From positions 1,364,001-1,428,000 of the forward strand of contig NZ_JAUSYZ010000001.1 of assembly GCF_030817195.1 (NCBI RefSeq): DNA of 64,000 nt, read 5' to 3'. The notes below the pieces were generated by a model that did no database searches, was not told the origin of the DNA, and worked only from the letters and a program-made list of their open reading frames with translations. This document shows, in pieces, positions 33,665 to 42,320 of this stretch (positions within the stretch are counted from its first letter, which is position 1; every line of letters begins with the position of its first letter). The stretch comes from Arthrobacter globiformis. GTDB taxonomy: Bacteria; Actinomycetota; Actinomycetes; Actinomycetales; Micrococcaceae. The translations under genes and the position numbers were made by a program.

Positions 33665-36550
33665 TTAGTTCCGCGTCATTTCCTCCAGCAGTTCCAGCAC
33701 GTGCCGGTAGTCCTTGCCGGTGGCCCGGGTCATGCCCAGTTCGCAGGTGCGGTTGCAGGAGGCGTGCGCCGACGCGCCCATTTCGGCAACTTCCTTGCCC
33801 TGCTTCCGGGTGGCGGAGGCCGTGAGCTCGGGATGCAGCATGCCGCGGTCCCCGGCGAAGGCGCAGCAGCCCCAGTTCTCCGGAACTTCCACCTTCTCTG
33901 CCACGGCCTGGGCAACGGCGGTCAGCGAACTGTTGATGCCCAGGCGGGTGGAGGAGCAGGTGGGGTGCAGCGCCAGGGAATCCAGCTTCTCGTGATCCGG
34001 CAGCTTGGGCAGGATGTGCTCGACGGCGAAGTCCACGGCATCCACGATCCGCAGCTCACGCTGCCCGGGCAGCGGAGTGTCCGATTCCACCGCCTGCCGC
34101 AGCCCTTCGGTGCACGAGGACGCGTCGCAGATGATGGCGAGTTCCCCGTCGCGGGTGGCCTGCCGCAGCGCCGCCAGGGTCTTCTCCCGCATGGTGGCCT
34201 GGCCGGCGGTCATGCCCTTGGAGGACCAGGGCGTTCCGCAGCACAGCCCGTCGATGCCGTCCGGGACCAGCAGTGTCACCCCGGCCCGCTCGCAGAGCTG
34301 CTCAAAGCTGTACTGGACGCCGCGTCCCGGAGAGGCGGCGCCGCCGGAACCGGCACCGGCGGCGCCCCCGGAACCGCCGCCACTAGAGCCGGCACCACCA
34401 GACCCGGCCGGCCCGAACATCGTCCCCACGCACGCCGGGAAGTAGACGGCGTCCGGTGCGCCATCCGGCGTCGGCCGCCTCCGAGCGGAACCGCCGCCTG
34501 GCAGTTCCGCCGAGTACAGCGGAACCGTGTCCGTCCCGAGGGCCGCGCGGGCCGCCTTGTTGGGCGGGACCACCGCCGCGGCGGGAAGCTTGTTCACCAC
34601 CGTGAGCGCCAGGGATGCCCCGCGCGTGACCCAGCCCCAGTGCTTCGCCGCGGCGTTCCACACGCCGTTTTCCACCGGCCCGGCCTCGGACCGCCGGATC
34701 CGCTTCACCAGCAGGCCGGTGTTGATCTCCACAGGGCACGCGGTCTGGCACATGCCGTCAACGGCGCAGGTCTGCACCGATTCGTAGTCGTAGTCCTTCT
34801 CGAGCTGCCTGGCCAACGACGAGTCTCCGGCCAGCCGGGCGGACTCGATGGCCCGCAGCGTGACAATGCGCTGCCGCGGCGTGAGGGTCAGGTCCTTGCT
34901 GGGGCACACCGGCTCGCAGTAGCCGCAGGAGACGCAGGGGTCCACCTCCTCGGCCACCGGCGGCGCCGTCTTGATGTGCCGCAGGTGCGCCTGCGGGTCG
35001 TCGTCCATCAGCACGCCGGGGTTGAGCATCCCCGACGGGTCGAACAGCTCCTTGATCCGGCGCATCACCGCGTACAGCTCGTCGCCGTACTGCCGCCGCA
35101 CATAGGGCGCCATGACCCGGCCCGTGCCGTGTTCGGCCTTGAGCGAGCCGCCTTCACCCAGGACCAGGTCCACCATGTCCTCCGTGAACGAGCTGTAGCG
35201 GTCCAGCTCCTGCTGGGTGGTGAAGCCGTCGGTGAGCATGAAGTGGACGTTGCCGTCCTTCGCGTGGCCGAAAATGACGCTGTTGGCGTAGCTGTATTTG
35301 TCGAACAGCCCGATCAGGTCCCGGCACGTGCGGCCCAGCACAGGCACCGGAACCACGATGTCCTCCAGCAGGGCCGTGGTTCCCTGCGGACGGGCTCCGG
35401 CCACCGAGGCGTAGAGGCCCTTGCGCAGGTGCCACAGCTGGGAGCGGGCGGAGGCGTCGCCGGTGAACTGCGCGGGGGCGGCCAACCCCAGGTCCGTGAG
35501 CATGCGCTCGCCGCGCTGCCGCAGCGCCGCCAGCTCGTCCGGCCGTACGGCCGAGTATTCCACCAGCAGTGCGGCGTGCTCCCGGACCGCAAGGTCCTGT
35601 ACGACGGCGGGAGTCCCCTTGAGCGTCTGGCCCACCTTGAGGGACAGGGCATCCATGAGCTCCACCGTCGCCGCCCCGGATTCCACCAGGGCGGGCAATG
35701 CCTCGTTGGCTGTCTGCAGGTCGGGGAACACCAGCAGCCCCGTGGCCGCGTGCGTCAGCCGCGGAATCGTCCGGAAGACCGCTTCCGCCACGAAACCGAG
35801 CGTGCCTTCACTGCCGACGATCAGGTGGGCCATCATCTCCACCGGACTGCTGTAGTCCAGCAGGGAGTTCAGGCCGTAGCCCATGGTGTTCTTCATGGCG
35901 AACTGCTGCCGGATCCTGCCCACCGAACCGCTGTTGCCGCGCACCCGCCGGGCCAGTTCCGCCAGGCCCGCATAGAGGTCCGGTTCCAGCGTGCGCAGCT
36001 TGTGGTCCGCGTCCGGCGCGCCGGTGTCGATCACGGTGCCGGAGGGCAGCACCACGGTGAGGGATTCGAGCGTACGGTACGCGTTGTCCACCGTGCCGCA
36101 GTTCATGCCCGAGGAGTTGTTGGCCACCACGCCGCCCACGGTGCAGGCGGACTCGCTGGCGGGATCCGGGCCGAACTTGCGCCCGTAGGGCGCCAGCCGG
36201 GCATTCAGGGCACGCACCGTGACGCCGGGCTGGACGCGGACCCGGGCGCCGCCGTCGAGCACCTCAATGTTCCGGAAGTTGCGGCGCACGTCCACCAGGA
36301 CGCCGTCGGACACGGCCTGTCCGCTGAGGCTGGTGCCGCCGGAGCGGAAGGTCAGCGGAACGCCCTGGGCGGAGCTGGCGCGGAGCAGGCGGCCCACCTC
36401 GTCCGCGTTGCCGGCCACCACCACTGCCTGCGGGATGAGCAGGAAATGGGAGGCGTCGTGCGCGTTGGCGTGGAGGTCGATGGGCCGGGTTTTTACCTGG
36501 GCGGGATCGGCGACGGCCTCATGGAGCCCGGCAAGTTGCAGTGTTGTCAT
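33665..36550 (-). CDS. FAD/Fe-S D-lactate dehydrogenase (FAD-binding and (Fe-S)-binding oxidoreductase)
   Basis: 961 aa in three parts: PCMH FAD domain (about 25-270, with PLTFRSGGTSLSGQ) and FAD-oxidase C domain to about 530; 4Fe-4S ferredoxin motifs (CVSCGYCEPVCP, then CAVDGMCQTACP) at about 560-640; and a C-terminal CCG domain (FPACVGTMFG, GLCCGTPWSSKG, HPTCSSTRLG, WGCCAFAGDRG). It oxidises D-lactate or a similar 2-hydroxyacid and passes electrons to the respiratory chain. A Gly/Ser/Ala linker of about 30 residues interrupts the CCG domain after FPACVGTMFG. Its ATG overlaps the permease stop (TGATG), so both are co-translated. Confidence 0.9.
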   Translation of the reverse strand: MTTLQLAGLHEAVADPAQVKTRPIDLHANAHDASHFLLIPQAVVVAGNADEVGRLLRASSAQGVPLTFRSGGTSLSGQAVSDGVLVDVRRNFRNIEVLDGGARVRVQPGVTVRALNARLAPYGRKFGPDPASESACTVGGVVANNSSGMNCGTVDNAYRTLESLTVVLPSGTVIDTGAPDADHKLRTLEPDLYAGLAELARRVRGNSGSVGRIRQQFAMKNTMGYGLNSLLDYSSPVEMMAHLIVGSEGTLGFVAEAVFRTIPRLTHAATGLLVFPDLQTANEALPALVESGAATVELMDALSLKVGQTLKGTPAVVQDLAVREHAALLVEYSAVRPDELAALRQRGERMLTDLGLAAPAQFTGDASARSQLWHLRKGLYASVAGARPQGTTALLEDIVVPVPVLGRTCRDLIGLFDKYSYANSVIFGHAKDGNVHFMLTDGFTTQQELDRYSSFTEDMVDLVLGEGGSLKAEHGTGRVMAPYVRRQYGDELYAVMRRIKELFDPSGMLNPGVLMDDDPQAHLRHIKTAPPVAEEVDPCVSCGYCEPVCPSKDLTLTPRQRIVTLRAIESARLAGDSSLARQLEKDYDYESVQTCAVDGMCQTACPVEINTGLLVKRIRRSEAGPVENGVWNAAAKHWGWVTRGASLALTVVNKLPAAAVVPPNKAARAALGTDTVPLYSAELPGGGSARRRPTPDGAPDAVYFPACVGTMFGPAGSGGAGSSGGGSGGAAGAGSGGAASPGRGVQYSFEQLCERAGVTLLVPDGIDGLCCGTPWSSKGMTAGQATMREKTLAALRQATRDGELAIICDASSCTEGLRQAVESDTPLPGQRELRIVDAVDFAVEHILPKLPDHEKLDSLALHPTCSSTRLGINSSLTAVAQAVAEKVEVPENWGCCAFAGDRGMLHPELTASATRKQGKEVAEMGASAHASCNRTCELGMTRATGKDYRHVLELLEEMTRN

Positions 36551-38278
36551 CAGGGAACCATCCAGCCAAGTACGGGGGTGGACTGCAGGAGGATCAGGAC
36601 GGTGATGAGGGCCAGCAGCCCGACGCTCCATCCGATCAGTTTACGGAACAGGGTCCCTTCGGAGCCGTCCAGTCCGACGGCGGCGGAGGCCACCGCGAGG
36701 TTCTGCAGTGAGAGCATCTTGCCCATGACGCCGGCGGAGGAGTTGGACGCCGCCATGAGCACCGGGGACAGCCCGGTCTGCTGGGCAGCGGTGGCCTGCA
36801 TCTGCCCGAACAGGGAGTTGGAGGAGGTGTCGGAACCGGTCAGGGCGACGCCGATCCAGCCGATCAGCGGGGAGAGTACGGCGAAGAATCCGCCGGCGGA
36901 GGCCAGGGCGAACCCCAGGGTGGTGGTCTGGCCGGACAGGTTCATCACGAAGGACAGGGCAAGGACGGAGGTCACGGTGACGATGGTCCAGCGGAGCTGA
37001 ACGAGGGTCTCGCGGTAGATCCGCCAGGCCTGGCCGGCCGTGATCTTGTAGAGGGCCATGGTGATCAGGCCGGAGAACAGCAGCAGCGTGCCGGTGGCCT
37101 TGAGGTGGTCGAGCTTGAACTTGGTGGCCGCCACCGGCTTGCCGGCGGAGTCGGCGACCTCCAGGCCCGGCCAGTGGAACGTCACGGTGCCCACCTGGTT
37201 CAGCCAGGTCTTGATGGGCGGGATCTGGGCGATGGAGAACACCGTGATGATGATCAGGTAGGGGGCGATGGCCATCCAGATGTGGCGCGGCTCGGGGCGG
37301 GTGCTGTCCGTTGGCAGCGAGGGGTCGGCGGGCACGGTGCTGCCGGCGGGGCCTGCGGAACCGCGGGAGGCCGGCGTCGTTCCTGTCGCGGATCCAACAG
37401 CGGCCCGGCTGACGTTCGCCTCGACGGGTACGGACGTCACGCCGCCGGCCATGCCAATGGTTTCCTTCGGCTTCCAGAACCGCAGCATCACCAGGACCGC
37501 GGTGACAGTGACGACGGCGGCCACCACGTCCGTCAGTTCCACGGCGAGGTAGTTGGAGGTGACGAACTGGGACACCGCGAAGGCAACGCCGGCCACCAGT
37601 GCCACGGGCCAGGCCTGCTTCACGCCGCGGCGCCCGTCCACGATGAACACGAGCAGGAGCGGCACGATCAGCGCGATGAAGGGGGTCTGCCGCCCGGCCA
37701 TCGAGGACAGGTCGTGGAGCGGCAGGCCGGTGACGCCGTTGAGCGCAATGATCGGGGCCGCCATGGCGCCGAACGCGACGGGCGCCGTGTTGGCCAGCAG
37801 CGAGACGATCGCGGATTTCAGCGGTTTCATCCCGGCGGCCATCAGCATGGCCGCGGAAATGGCCACCGGGGCGCCGAAGCCGGCCAGGGATTCCAGCAGC
37901 GCCCCGAAGCAGAAGGCGATCAGGATCGAGAGGATGCGCAGGTCGTCGGAGATGGAGCGGATGGTGCGGCCCAGGGCCTCGAACCACGGGGTTGCGACGG
38001 TGAGCTTGTAGATCCACAGGGGCGTTGACCAGGATCCAGAGGATCGGGAAGAGGCCGTAGAAGATGCCGGCCGCGGTGGCGCTGAGGGCCTGGCCGAGGG
38101 GCATCTGCCAGCCAACGATGGCCAGGATCAGTGACACGGCGAGGCTGGCGATGGCGGCCTTGGGTGCCTTGACCCGGAAGACGCCCAGAAGGACAAAGAG
38201 CAGGACGAGCGGAAGCGCGGCGCAAAGGGCCGAGAGCAAGAGCGACCCGCCGATGGGGTCAAGGAGCTGCTGAAACAT
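36550..38278 (-). pseudogene. lctP: L-lactate permease, frameshifted
   Basis: LctP/LldP-family lactate:H+ symporter of about 575 aa and 12 or more segments. The first 86 codons (MFQQLLDPIGGSLLLSAL to GLFPILWILVNA) are in one frame; the rest (LWIYKLTVATPWFEALGRTI to the end) is in another. The join lies at a run of four G (38019-38022, plus strand); removing one restores the frame exactly. Downstream motifs, such as SLAGFGAPVAISAAML and GSDTSSNSLFGQMQ, are intact. So it is either a recent null mutation or a sequencing error. It is the first gene of the operon with the D-lactate dehydrogenase. Confidence 0.85.
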
Positions 38279-38326
38279 GAGATCTCCAGGATGTGTGAGG
38301 CGTCACAGCTTCGTGGCGCCCCTTGA

Positions 38327-38337
38327 TTGTCTAACAA
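38327..38337. promoter_or_regulatory. LldR/PdhR-type FCD operator TTGTCTAACAA
   Basis: Matches TNGTNNNACNA, the reported consensus of LldR-type FCD regulators, perfectly. It lies 49 bp before the start of lctP (38278) and about 100 bp before the divergent GntR gene. Confidence 0.6.
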
Positions 38338-38437
38338 GTACACAAGTCGGTCAAGACTACTTTGGTGGCATGTCTGGCAAAATGAAGGAAGCCAGCCCCT
38401 CAAGGGACGTGTAGAAGACGTGGAGAAGCGGAGAGCC

Positions 38438-39124
38438 GTGAGCCGTGTTTCAGCTGTATCGATCGTCGAAGCGATCGCCTCGGACATCAGAGCCCGGGTC
38501 TTTTCCGGCGAGCTCCCGGCGCTGCACGCGCTGACGGAAACCGAGGTCGCGTCCTCCTACGACGTCGCCCGGCCCACAGCAAAAGCCGCGATCGAGAAGC
38601 TCGTGGCGGAGGGGCTGCTGGTCAGGGGAGTGCACAAAACCGCCCGCGTGGCCGACCTCGGCCCTGAATCCGTCCGCGACATTTACCTTGCACGGGCCTA
38701 CCTGGAGAGCGAGGTGCTCCGGCGGCTGGCGTCCAGCCGGACCGTGCCGGACGAGGCCGTGCGGGCCAACCAGGACATCGCTGCCCTGAAGACGGGCGCG
38801 CCCCTTGACGTGGTGGAGCCGGACATGCGGTTCCACACCAGCCTGGTGGACGCCCTGGGCAACCAGCGCATCAGCAAGATGTACCTGTCGCTGGTGGGGG
38901 AGGTGCGGCTCTGCATGTCCCGGGTGCAGTCACTGCATCTGCTGGACACAAACCTCATCCAGGCGGAGCACCAGAAGCTCCTTGAACTGATCGGGGAGGG
39001 CAAGGGCGACGCCGCCGCGCGGCTCCTGGACGAACACCTCGGGCGTGCACGGGAACGGCTGGTCGCCGCCATGGGTGGGGAAGCGGGCCCGGAGGCGGAC
39101 CTGCCGTCAAAGCTGACGGGGTAG
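38438..39124 (+). CDS. GntR/FCD-family transcriptional regulator (LldR-like)
   Basis: 228 aa. N-terminal GntR winged helix (ALTETEVASSYDVARPTAKA) and C-terminal all-helical FCD domain (about 85-215) with the metal/ligand-binding pattern D-x3-H in EPDMRFHTSLVDALGN and EHQKLLELIGEG. Divergent from the lactate permease-dehydrogenase operon, so it is probably its lactate-responsive repressor. GTG 38438 is taken as start (GGAGA just upstream); GTG 38447 is possible. Its 3' end overlaps the next gene by 18 bp, tail to tail. Confidence 0.87.
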   Translation: MSRVSAVSIVEAIASDIRARVFSGELPALHALTETEVASSYDVARPTAKAAIEKLVAEGLLVRGVHKTARVADLGPESVRDIYLARAYLESEVLRRLASSRTVPDEAVRANQDIAALKTGAPLDVVEPDMRFHTSLVDALGNQRISKMYLSLVGEVRLCMSRVQSLHLLDTNLIQAEHQKLLELIGEGKGDAAARLLDEHLGRARERLVAAMGGEAGPEADLPSKLTG

Positions 39125-40225
39125 AGGGCTGCGCCCCCACGAGCTGAGAAGGGCGAGGCCCGCGGCCACCGCCGCGCTGAGCACCACCGCGCCCAGCCAG
39201 AGCGAGACCGGCCAGCGGATCGCGTCCGTCACCGCGAACGCCACGAGCTGGCCCGTCCACAGCAGCGCCGCGATTCCTGCCGTGACCGCCGGCAGCCGCC
39301 TGCCCAGCCAGGCATCCGGAACCCGGGTCAGCAGCAGGTCGACGACGACGGCCGCCGCCGTCGTCCCTGCGGCTCCGGCGATCGACGTGGGGCGCAGGCC
39401 GATCATCAGTACCGGCAGCCAGGCCGCCGCCGCGACCAGCATAGTGACGATCCCGCGGGCGGGGCGCCTGGCGGCGGAGAGTGTGAAGAGGAACGGCGCG
39501 ATGATCAGCGCCGTGGTCAGCAGGTAGCTCGCCAGGGTGGTGACCACCGGGAGCTCGGCCTGGATGCGGCCGGGTGTGCCCACCGGGATCGGGGTGAAGA
39601 GGGCCGTCGGCCCCGGCCGGACGAACGCGGAGACGTAGATGAGGAAGAACGCTCCCAGCCCGGTCATGAGAACGACGGCGAAAATCGCCGCCGGGGTCAA
39701 GGCAAAGTTTCCGCCGTGGCCGGCTGCCCCGTGGCCGATGGAGCCGTGGCCGACCGCGCGGTGTCCGGCTGGGCCGTGGCCGGCTGCGCCGGCGGCGCGG
39801 GCGCTGCGGACCGCGGTGCCCAGGATAAGGAACTGGCTGAAGCCGAGCAGCAGGTGGGTCGGGCTGACCAGGGCATCCAGCGAGACTTCAATGCCCAGGA
39901 TTTCGTGCCACAGCAGGTCCAGGCCGCCGGCGACGGCGAACAGGACCACGCCCACGGCGGTCCCGCGGTAGCCAGGGGGAGCGGCCTGCAGCAGCGGCTG
40001 CCCGGGTGTCCGGTTACGCCAGATCACGGCGGCCGTCCAGGCCGCCGTCGAGAGCATGCCGGAGTAGAGGGCCGCGTGCCACGGCGTGAAGAACGTCTCC
40101 AGGCCGGGCAGGTTGATGTGCGCCCAGCCGTCGAGGAAAACGGCCAGCAGCAGCCACAGGCCCAGGAGTTCGGTGACCAGGTCCCGGCGTCCGTCAGTTC
40201 GGGTGTTGCGCGCAGTTTCGAGCAT
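39107..40225 (-). CDS. Polytopic membrane protein with His/Gly-rich loop, unknown function
   Basis: 372 aa with roughly nine hydrophobic segments. Between segments four and five is a loop of repeated (A/V)(G)H(G/R) units, GHGPAGHRAVGHGSIGHGAAG, about residues 149-170, with six His in 25 residues. Such a loop could bind Ni, Co, Zn or Cu. No transporter signature is recognisable. WHEILGIEVSLDALVSPTHLLL contains further conserved-looking His. The gene stands between the lactate regulator and a secreted nuclease and shows no operon partner. Confidence 0.68.
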   Translation of the reverse strand: MLETARNTRTDGRRDLVTELLGLWLLLAVFLDGWAHINLPGLETFFTPWHAALYSGMLSTAAWTAAVIWRNRTPGQPLLQAAPPGYRGTAVGVVLFAVAGGLDLLWHEILGIEVSLDALVSPTHLLLGFSQFLILGTAVRSARAAGAAGHGPAGHRAVGHGSIGHGAAGHGGNFALTPAAIFAVVLMTGLGAFFLIYVSAFVRPGPTALFTPIPVGTPGRIQAELPVVTTLASYLLTTALIIAPFLFTLSAARRPARGIVTMLVAAAAWLPVLMIGLRPTSIAGAAGTTAAAVVVDLLLTRVPDAWLGRRLPAVTAGIAALLWTGQLVAFAVTDAIRWPVSLWLGAVVLSAAVAAGLALLSSWGRSPLPRQL

Positions 40226-40254
40226 CGTTGCCCACCTCCACGGAATCTATCCGG

Positions 40255-41346
40255 TCACCGTGCCGAACCCGGTGGTGCCGAATCCGGCGCTGCCGATCCT
40301 GGATCTGCGACCATCCCCACCGATATACCGCTGGCAATCCTGCCGGCAGCCAACGGGATCACCTCGGGCGGTCCGCCCGGGCCTTGGTCGCTGTACCACT
40401 GGTCAGATGTCCCGCTGGTGCCGCCAAGGAACTTGACCGTGTAGTTGCCGGGCGGAAGTCCCGTCAGTTCGTAGAGTCCCTCGGGCCGCACCCGGGTTTC
40501 CCGCACCACCTTATGGTTTGCGTTGAATGCCTGCACGCTGATGAGGCTGTAGATGGTGCCGGACGGCGCCCCGATGCCTCCGATGATCGATGCCGGGCCC
40601 ACCCCGGGGGTAAGGCCGGGTGGTGGAACGTAGACGGGCTTGTCGCGGCAGTTGTTTGTTTCCATTTCGTCGAGCTGGGTCATGAGTGCCGCGTATTCGG
40701 CAGGATCGACGCTCAGGTTCCAGCGGGTCTTAACCCACACCCATTCCGCGGCGTAGCCGCAGTGGGCTCCGGAGTATGGCGGCCACCAGTGGGCCGGGTC
40801 CGACGATCCCCGCTCCGCGTTCGTGGCGGCTGTCAGGACTCTCAAAGAAATGCTGTTGGACAGGTCATTGGCGAAGTCGCGGCGCTGCTTCGCGGTCCAT
40901 GCCCACGCCCCGGAGTACCAGGCCTCTTCCAGCGGGACCATGTGGGCAACATCTACCTCGGCCGGGTCCACCAAAACGGTGACATCCCAGACGGACACCC
41001 ACTGCGGGTAGAGCACGGTGCAGGGCGAGCCGAGCGTATGCTCGCTGGCGCCGTCGATTATTACCCTTTCGCGGGTGGTGCACCCGTCGGGTCCCACTAT
41101 GGGGTACTCGAAGGCGGACTCATCGAATCGGGGACCTCCCGGCGCCTGCCGGACCAGGGTGTTCAGCAGCGCCTTGCCGTTGGCGTCTCCTTCGAATGGA
41201 TACCCACCCGTCGGCGAAGCCACACTTTGGCTGGACCTTCCGCCTGCGGCGGGGAACTGCTCCGCGGGATTGGATGCCCCGCTACTGGAGAGGGCCAGAA
41301 GGCCGGCTGCCACCAACATTGTGCAGTGCTTCACAGCTTGCTTCAT
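40255..41346 (-). CDS. Secreted HNH endonuclease (DUF1524-like) with carboxypeptidase-regulatory-like domain
   Basis: 363 aa. A Sec-type signal (MKQAVKHCTMLVAAGLLALS) is followed by a Ser/Gly-rich stretch. The nuclease core of GmrSD/DUF1524 type is about 80-240: VDVAHMVPLEEAWYSGAW (H of the HNH motif), RRDFANDLSN and HCGYAAEWVWVKTRW. The last 100 residues (about 255-355: VRPEGLYELTGLPPGNYTVK) form a beta-sandwich like the carboxypeptidase regulatory-like domain, followed by a Pro/Ala/Ser tail. It probably degrades DNA outside the cell. Confidence 0.8.
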   Translation of the reverse strand: MKQAVKHCTMLVAAGLLALSSSGASNPAEQFPAAGGRSSQSVASPTGGYPFEGDANGKALLNTLVRQAPGGPRFDESAFEYPIVGPDGCTTRERVIIDGASEHTLGSPCTVLYPQWVSVWDVTVLVDPAEVDVAHMVPLEEAWYSGAWAWTAKQRRDFANDLSNSISLRVLTAATNAERGSSDPAHWWPPYSGAHCGYAAEWVWVKTRWNLSVDPAEYAALMTQLDEMETNNCRDKPVYVPPPGLTPGVGPASIIGGIGAPSGTIYSLISVQAFNANHKVVRETRVRPEGLYELTGLPPGNYTVKFLGGTSGTSDQWYSDQGPGGPPEVIPLAAGRIASGISVGMVADPGSAAPDSAPPGSAR

Positions 41347-41551
41347 CGCAGTGCCCGACCCTTTGCACGTCATGGTTGTGCCCGGATCCTACTCCGCCAC
41401 AGCAGGCTGCAACAGCCATTAATCATGGATGCACGGCACGAAGTTCCATGGAGTTCCTACGGCCGTCAATCCCGGCCATCTGCCGACTTTCCGCGGGCCG
41501 TTGTCAGTGCATGGAAGTGGGCCTACGCTGTGCGCCGTCGTTCCGGGCCCC

Positions 41552-41581
41552 GGGTCAGTAGGGCCAGGGTCAGTAGGGCCG
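41552..41581. repeat. Two tandem copies of a 15-bp unit
   Basis: GGGTCAGTAGGGCCA at 41552-41566 is followed directly by GGGTCAGTAGGGCC (41567-41580). It lies in the 308-bp non-coding gap between the nuclease start and the DinB gene end; I see nothing else there. Confidence 0.6.
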
Positions 41582-41654
41582 TGGCCGGCCCGCCTTATTA
41601 GGTGGGATTCCCGACGGCGGGGGTCGGCGGCGCGGGCAGGTCCTGGACCCGCTG

Positions 41655-42152
41655 TCAGCGGCTGAGGATCTGCTCGCGCAGGATGTCCGCGTGCCCGCAG
41701 TGCTGGGCGAGCTCCCGCAGCATGTGCAGGTACACCCACCGCAGCGGGAGCGGGCCTCGGCGGTTGCCGCTGACCACGTCGTCGAGCTCCAGCCGGGACG
41801 CCGCCCGGCGCGAGGCCTCGCAGGCGTCGCGGTGGGCCTCTTGGATGCTGGTAATCGTGTCCCGGTCCTCAAGGATGAACGACTCATCCGGCGTGGCCGG
41901 GATGCCGATCTCCGCACGCGACCGGCACGTGATCGCTTCATCGAACCAGACCTTTTCCACGAAGGTCGCATGCTTGACCAGGCCCAGCAGCGTTGTCCGG
42001 GATGACACCAAAGAGCGGCGTGCCTGCTCCTCGGTCAGTCCGTCGAGGCAGGCATTGAGCAGGGCGCGGTGCTCGTCGAGGAAGGTGTCGAACTGGGCTC
42101 GGAGCGGCTGGCTGAAGACGGCCGGGACGAGCGTTGCGGGGAGGCTGGGCAT
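41655..42152 (-). CDS. DinB/DUF664-family protein (putative mycothiol-dependent transferase)
   Basis: 165 aa, four-helix DinB fold. The three metal-binding His are seen in LGLVKHATFVEKVWFDEA, the YLHMLRELAQHCGHADILRE helix supplying two more. In actinobacteria this family (DUF664) contains thiol S-transferases using mycothiol. Start MPSLPATLVP at 42152. The gene is in a row with the GntR gene on the same strand but separated from it by a strong hairpin. Confidence 0.82.
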   Translation of the reverse strand: MPSLPATLVPAVFSQPLRAQFDTFLDEHRALLNACLDGLTEEQARRSLVSSRTTLLGLVKHATFVEKVWFDEAITCRSRAEIGIPATPDESFILEDRDTITSIQEAHRDACEASRRAASRLELDDVVSGNRRGPLPLRWVYLHMLRELAQHCGHADILREQILSR

Positions 42153-42266
42153 GAGTGCAGTATGCCAAGGCCGACGTGCGGCGGCAACGGACGGCGCGCC
42201 GGTGTGCGGCAGCACCGCCGTCGTGAACTGGACCCGTACGGCCCGCACCATGGGCCGTGGGCCAGA

Positions 42267-42320
42267 GCGCGAACGTACACTTGAGGCCCACATCCGCGGG
42301 GCTTAAGTGTTCGTTCGCGC
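42267..42320. terminator. 54-bp hairpin overlapping the end of the GntR gene
   Basis: Arms 42267-42289 and 42298-42320 (23 bp each) match at 20 of 23 positions, loop 8 nt. The right arm contains the last codons and the TAA of the GntR gene (42303-42305). Likely a terminator; it may also be a dispersed palindromic element. Confidence 0.65.

Noticed and set aside
33701..37000. Very long open frame on the plus strand opposite the lactate dehydrogenase gene
   Set aside because: It is the GC-rich shadow of the minus-strand gene; the sequence is low complexity in Gly, Arg and His, with no domain.
36641..38018. Open frame continuing the N-terminal lactate permease frame downstream of the GGGG run
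   Set aside because: After residue 86 it becomes Arg/Pro/His-rich with no membrane segments; the real continuation is in the other frame.
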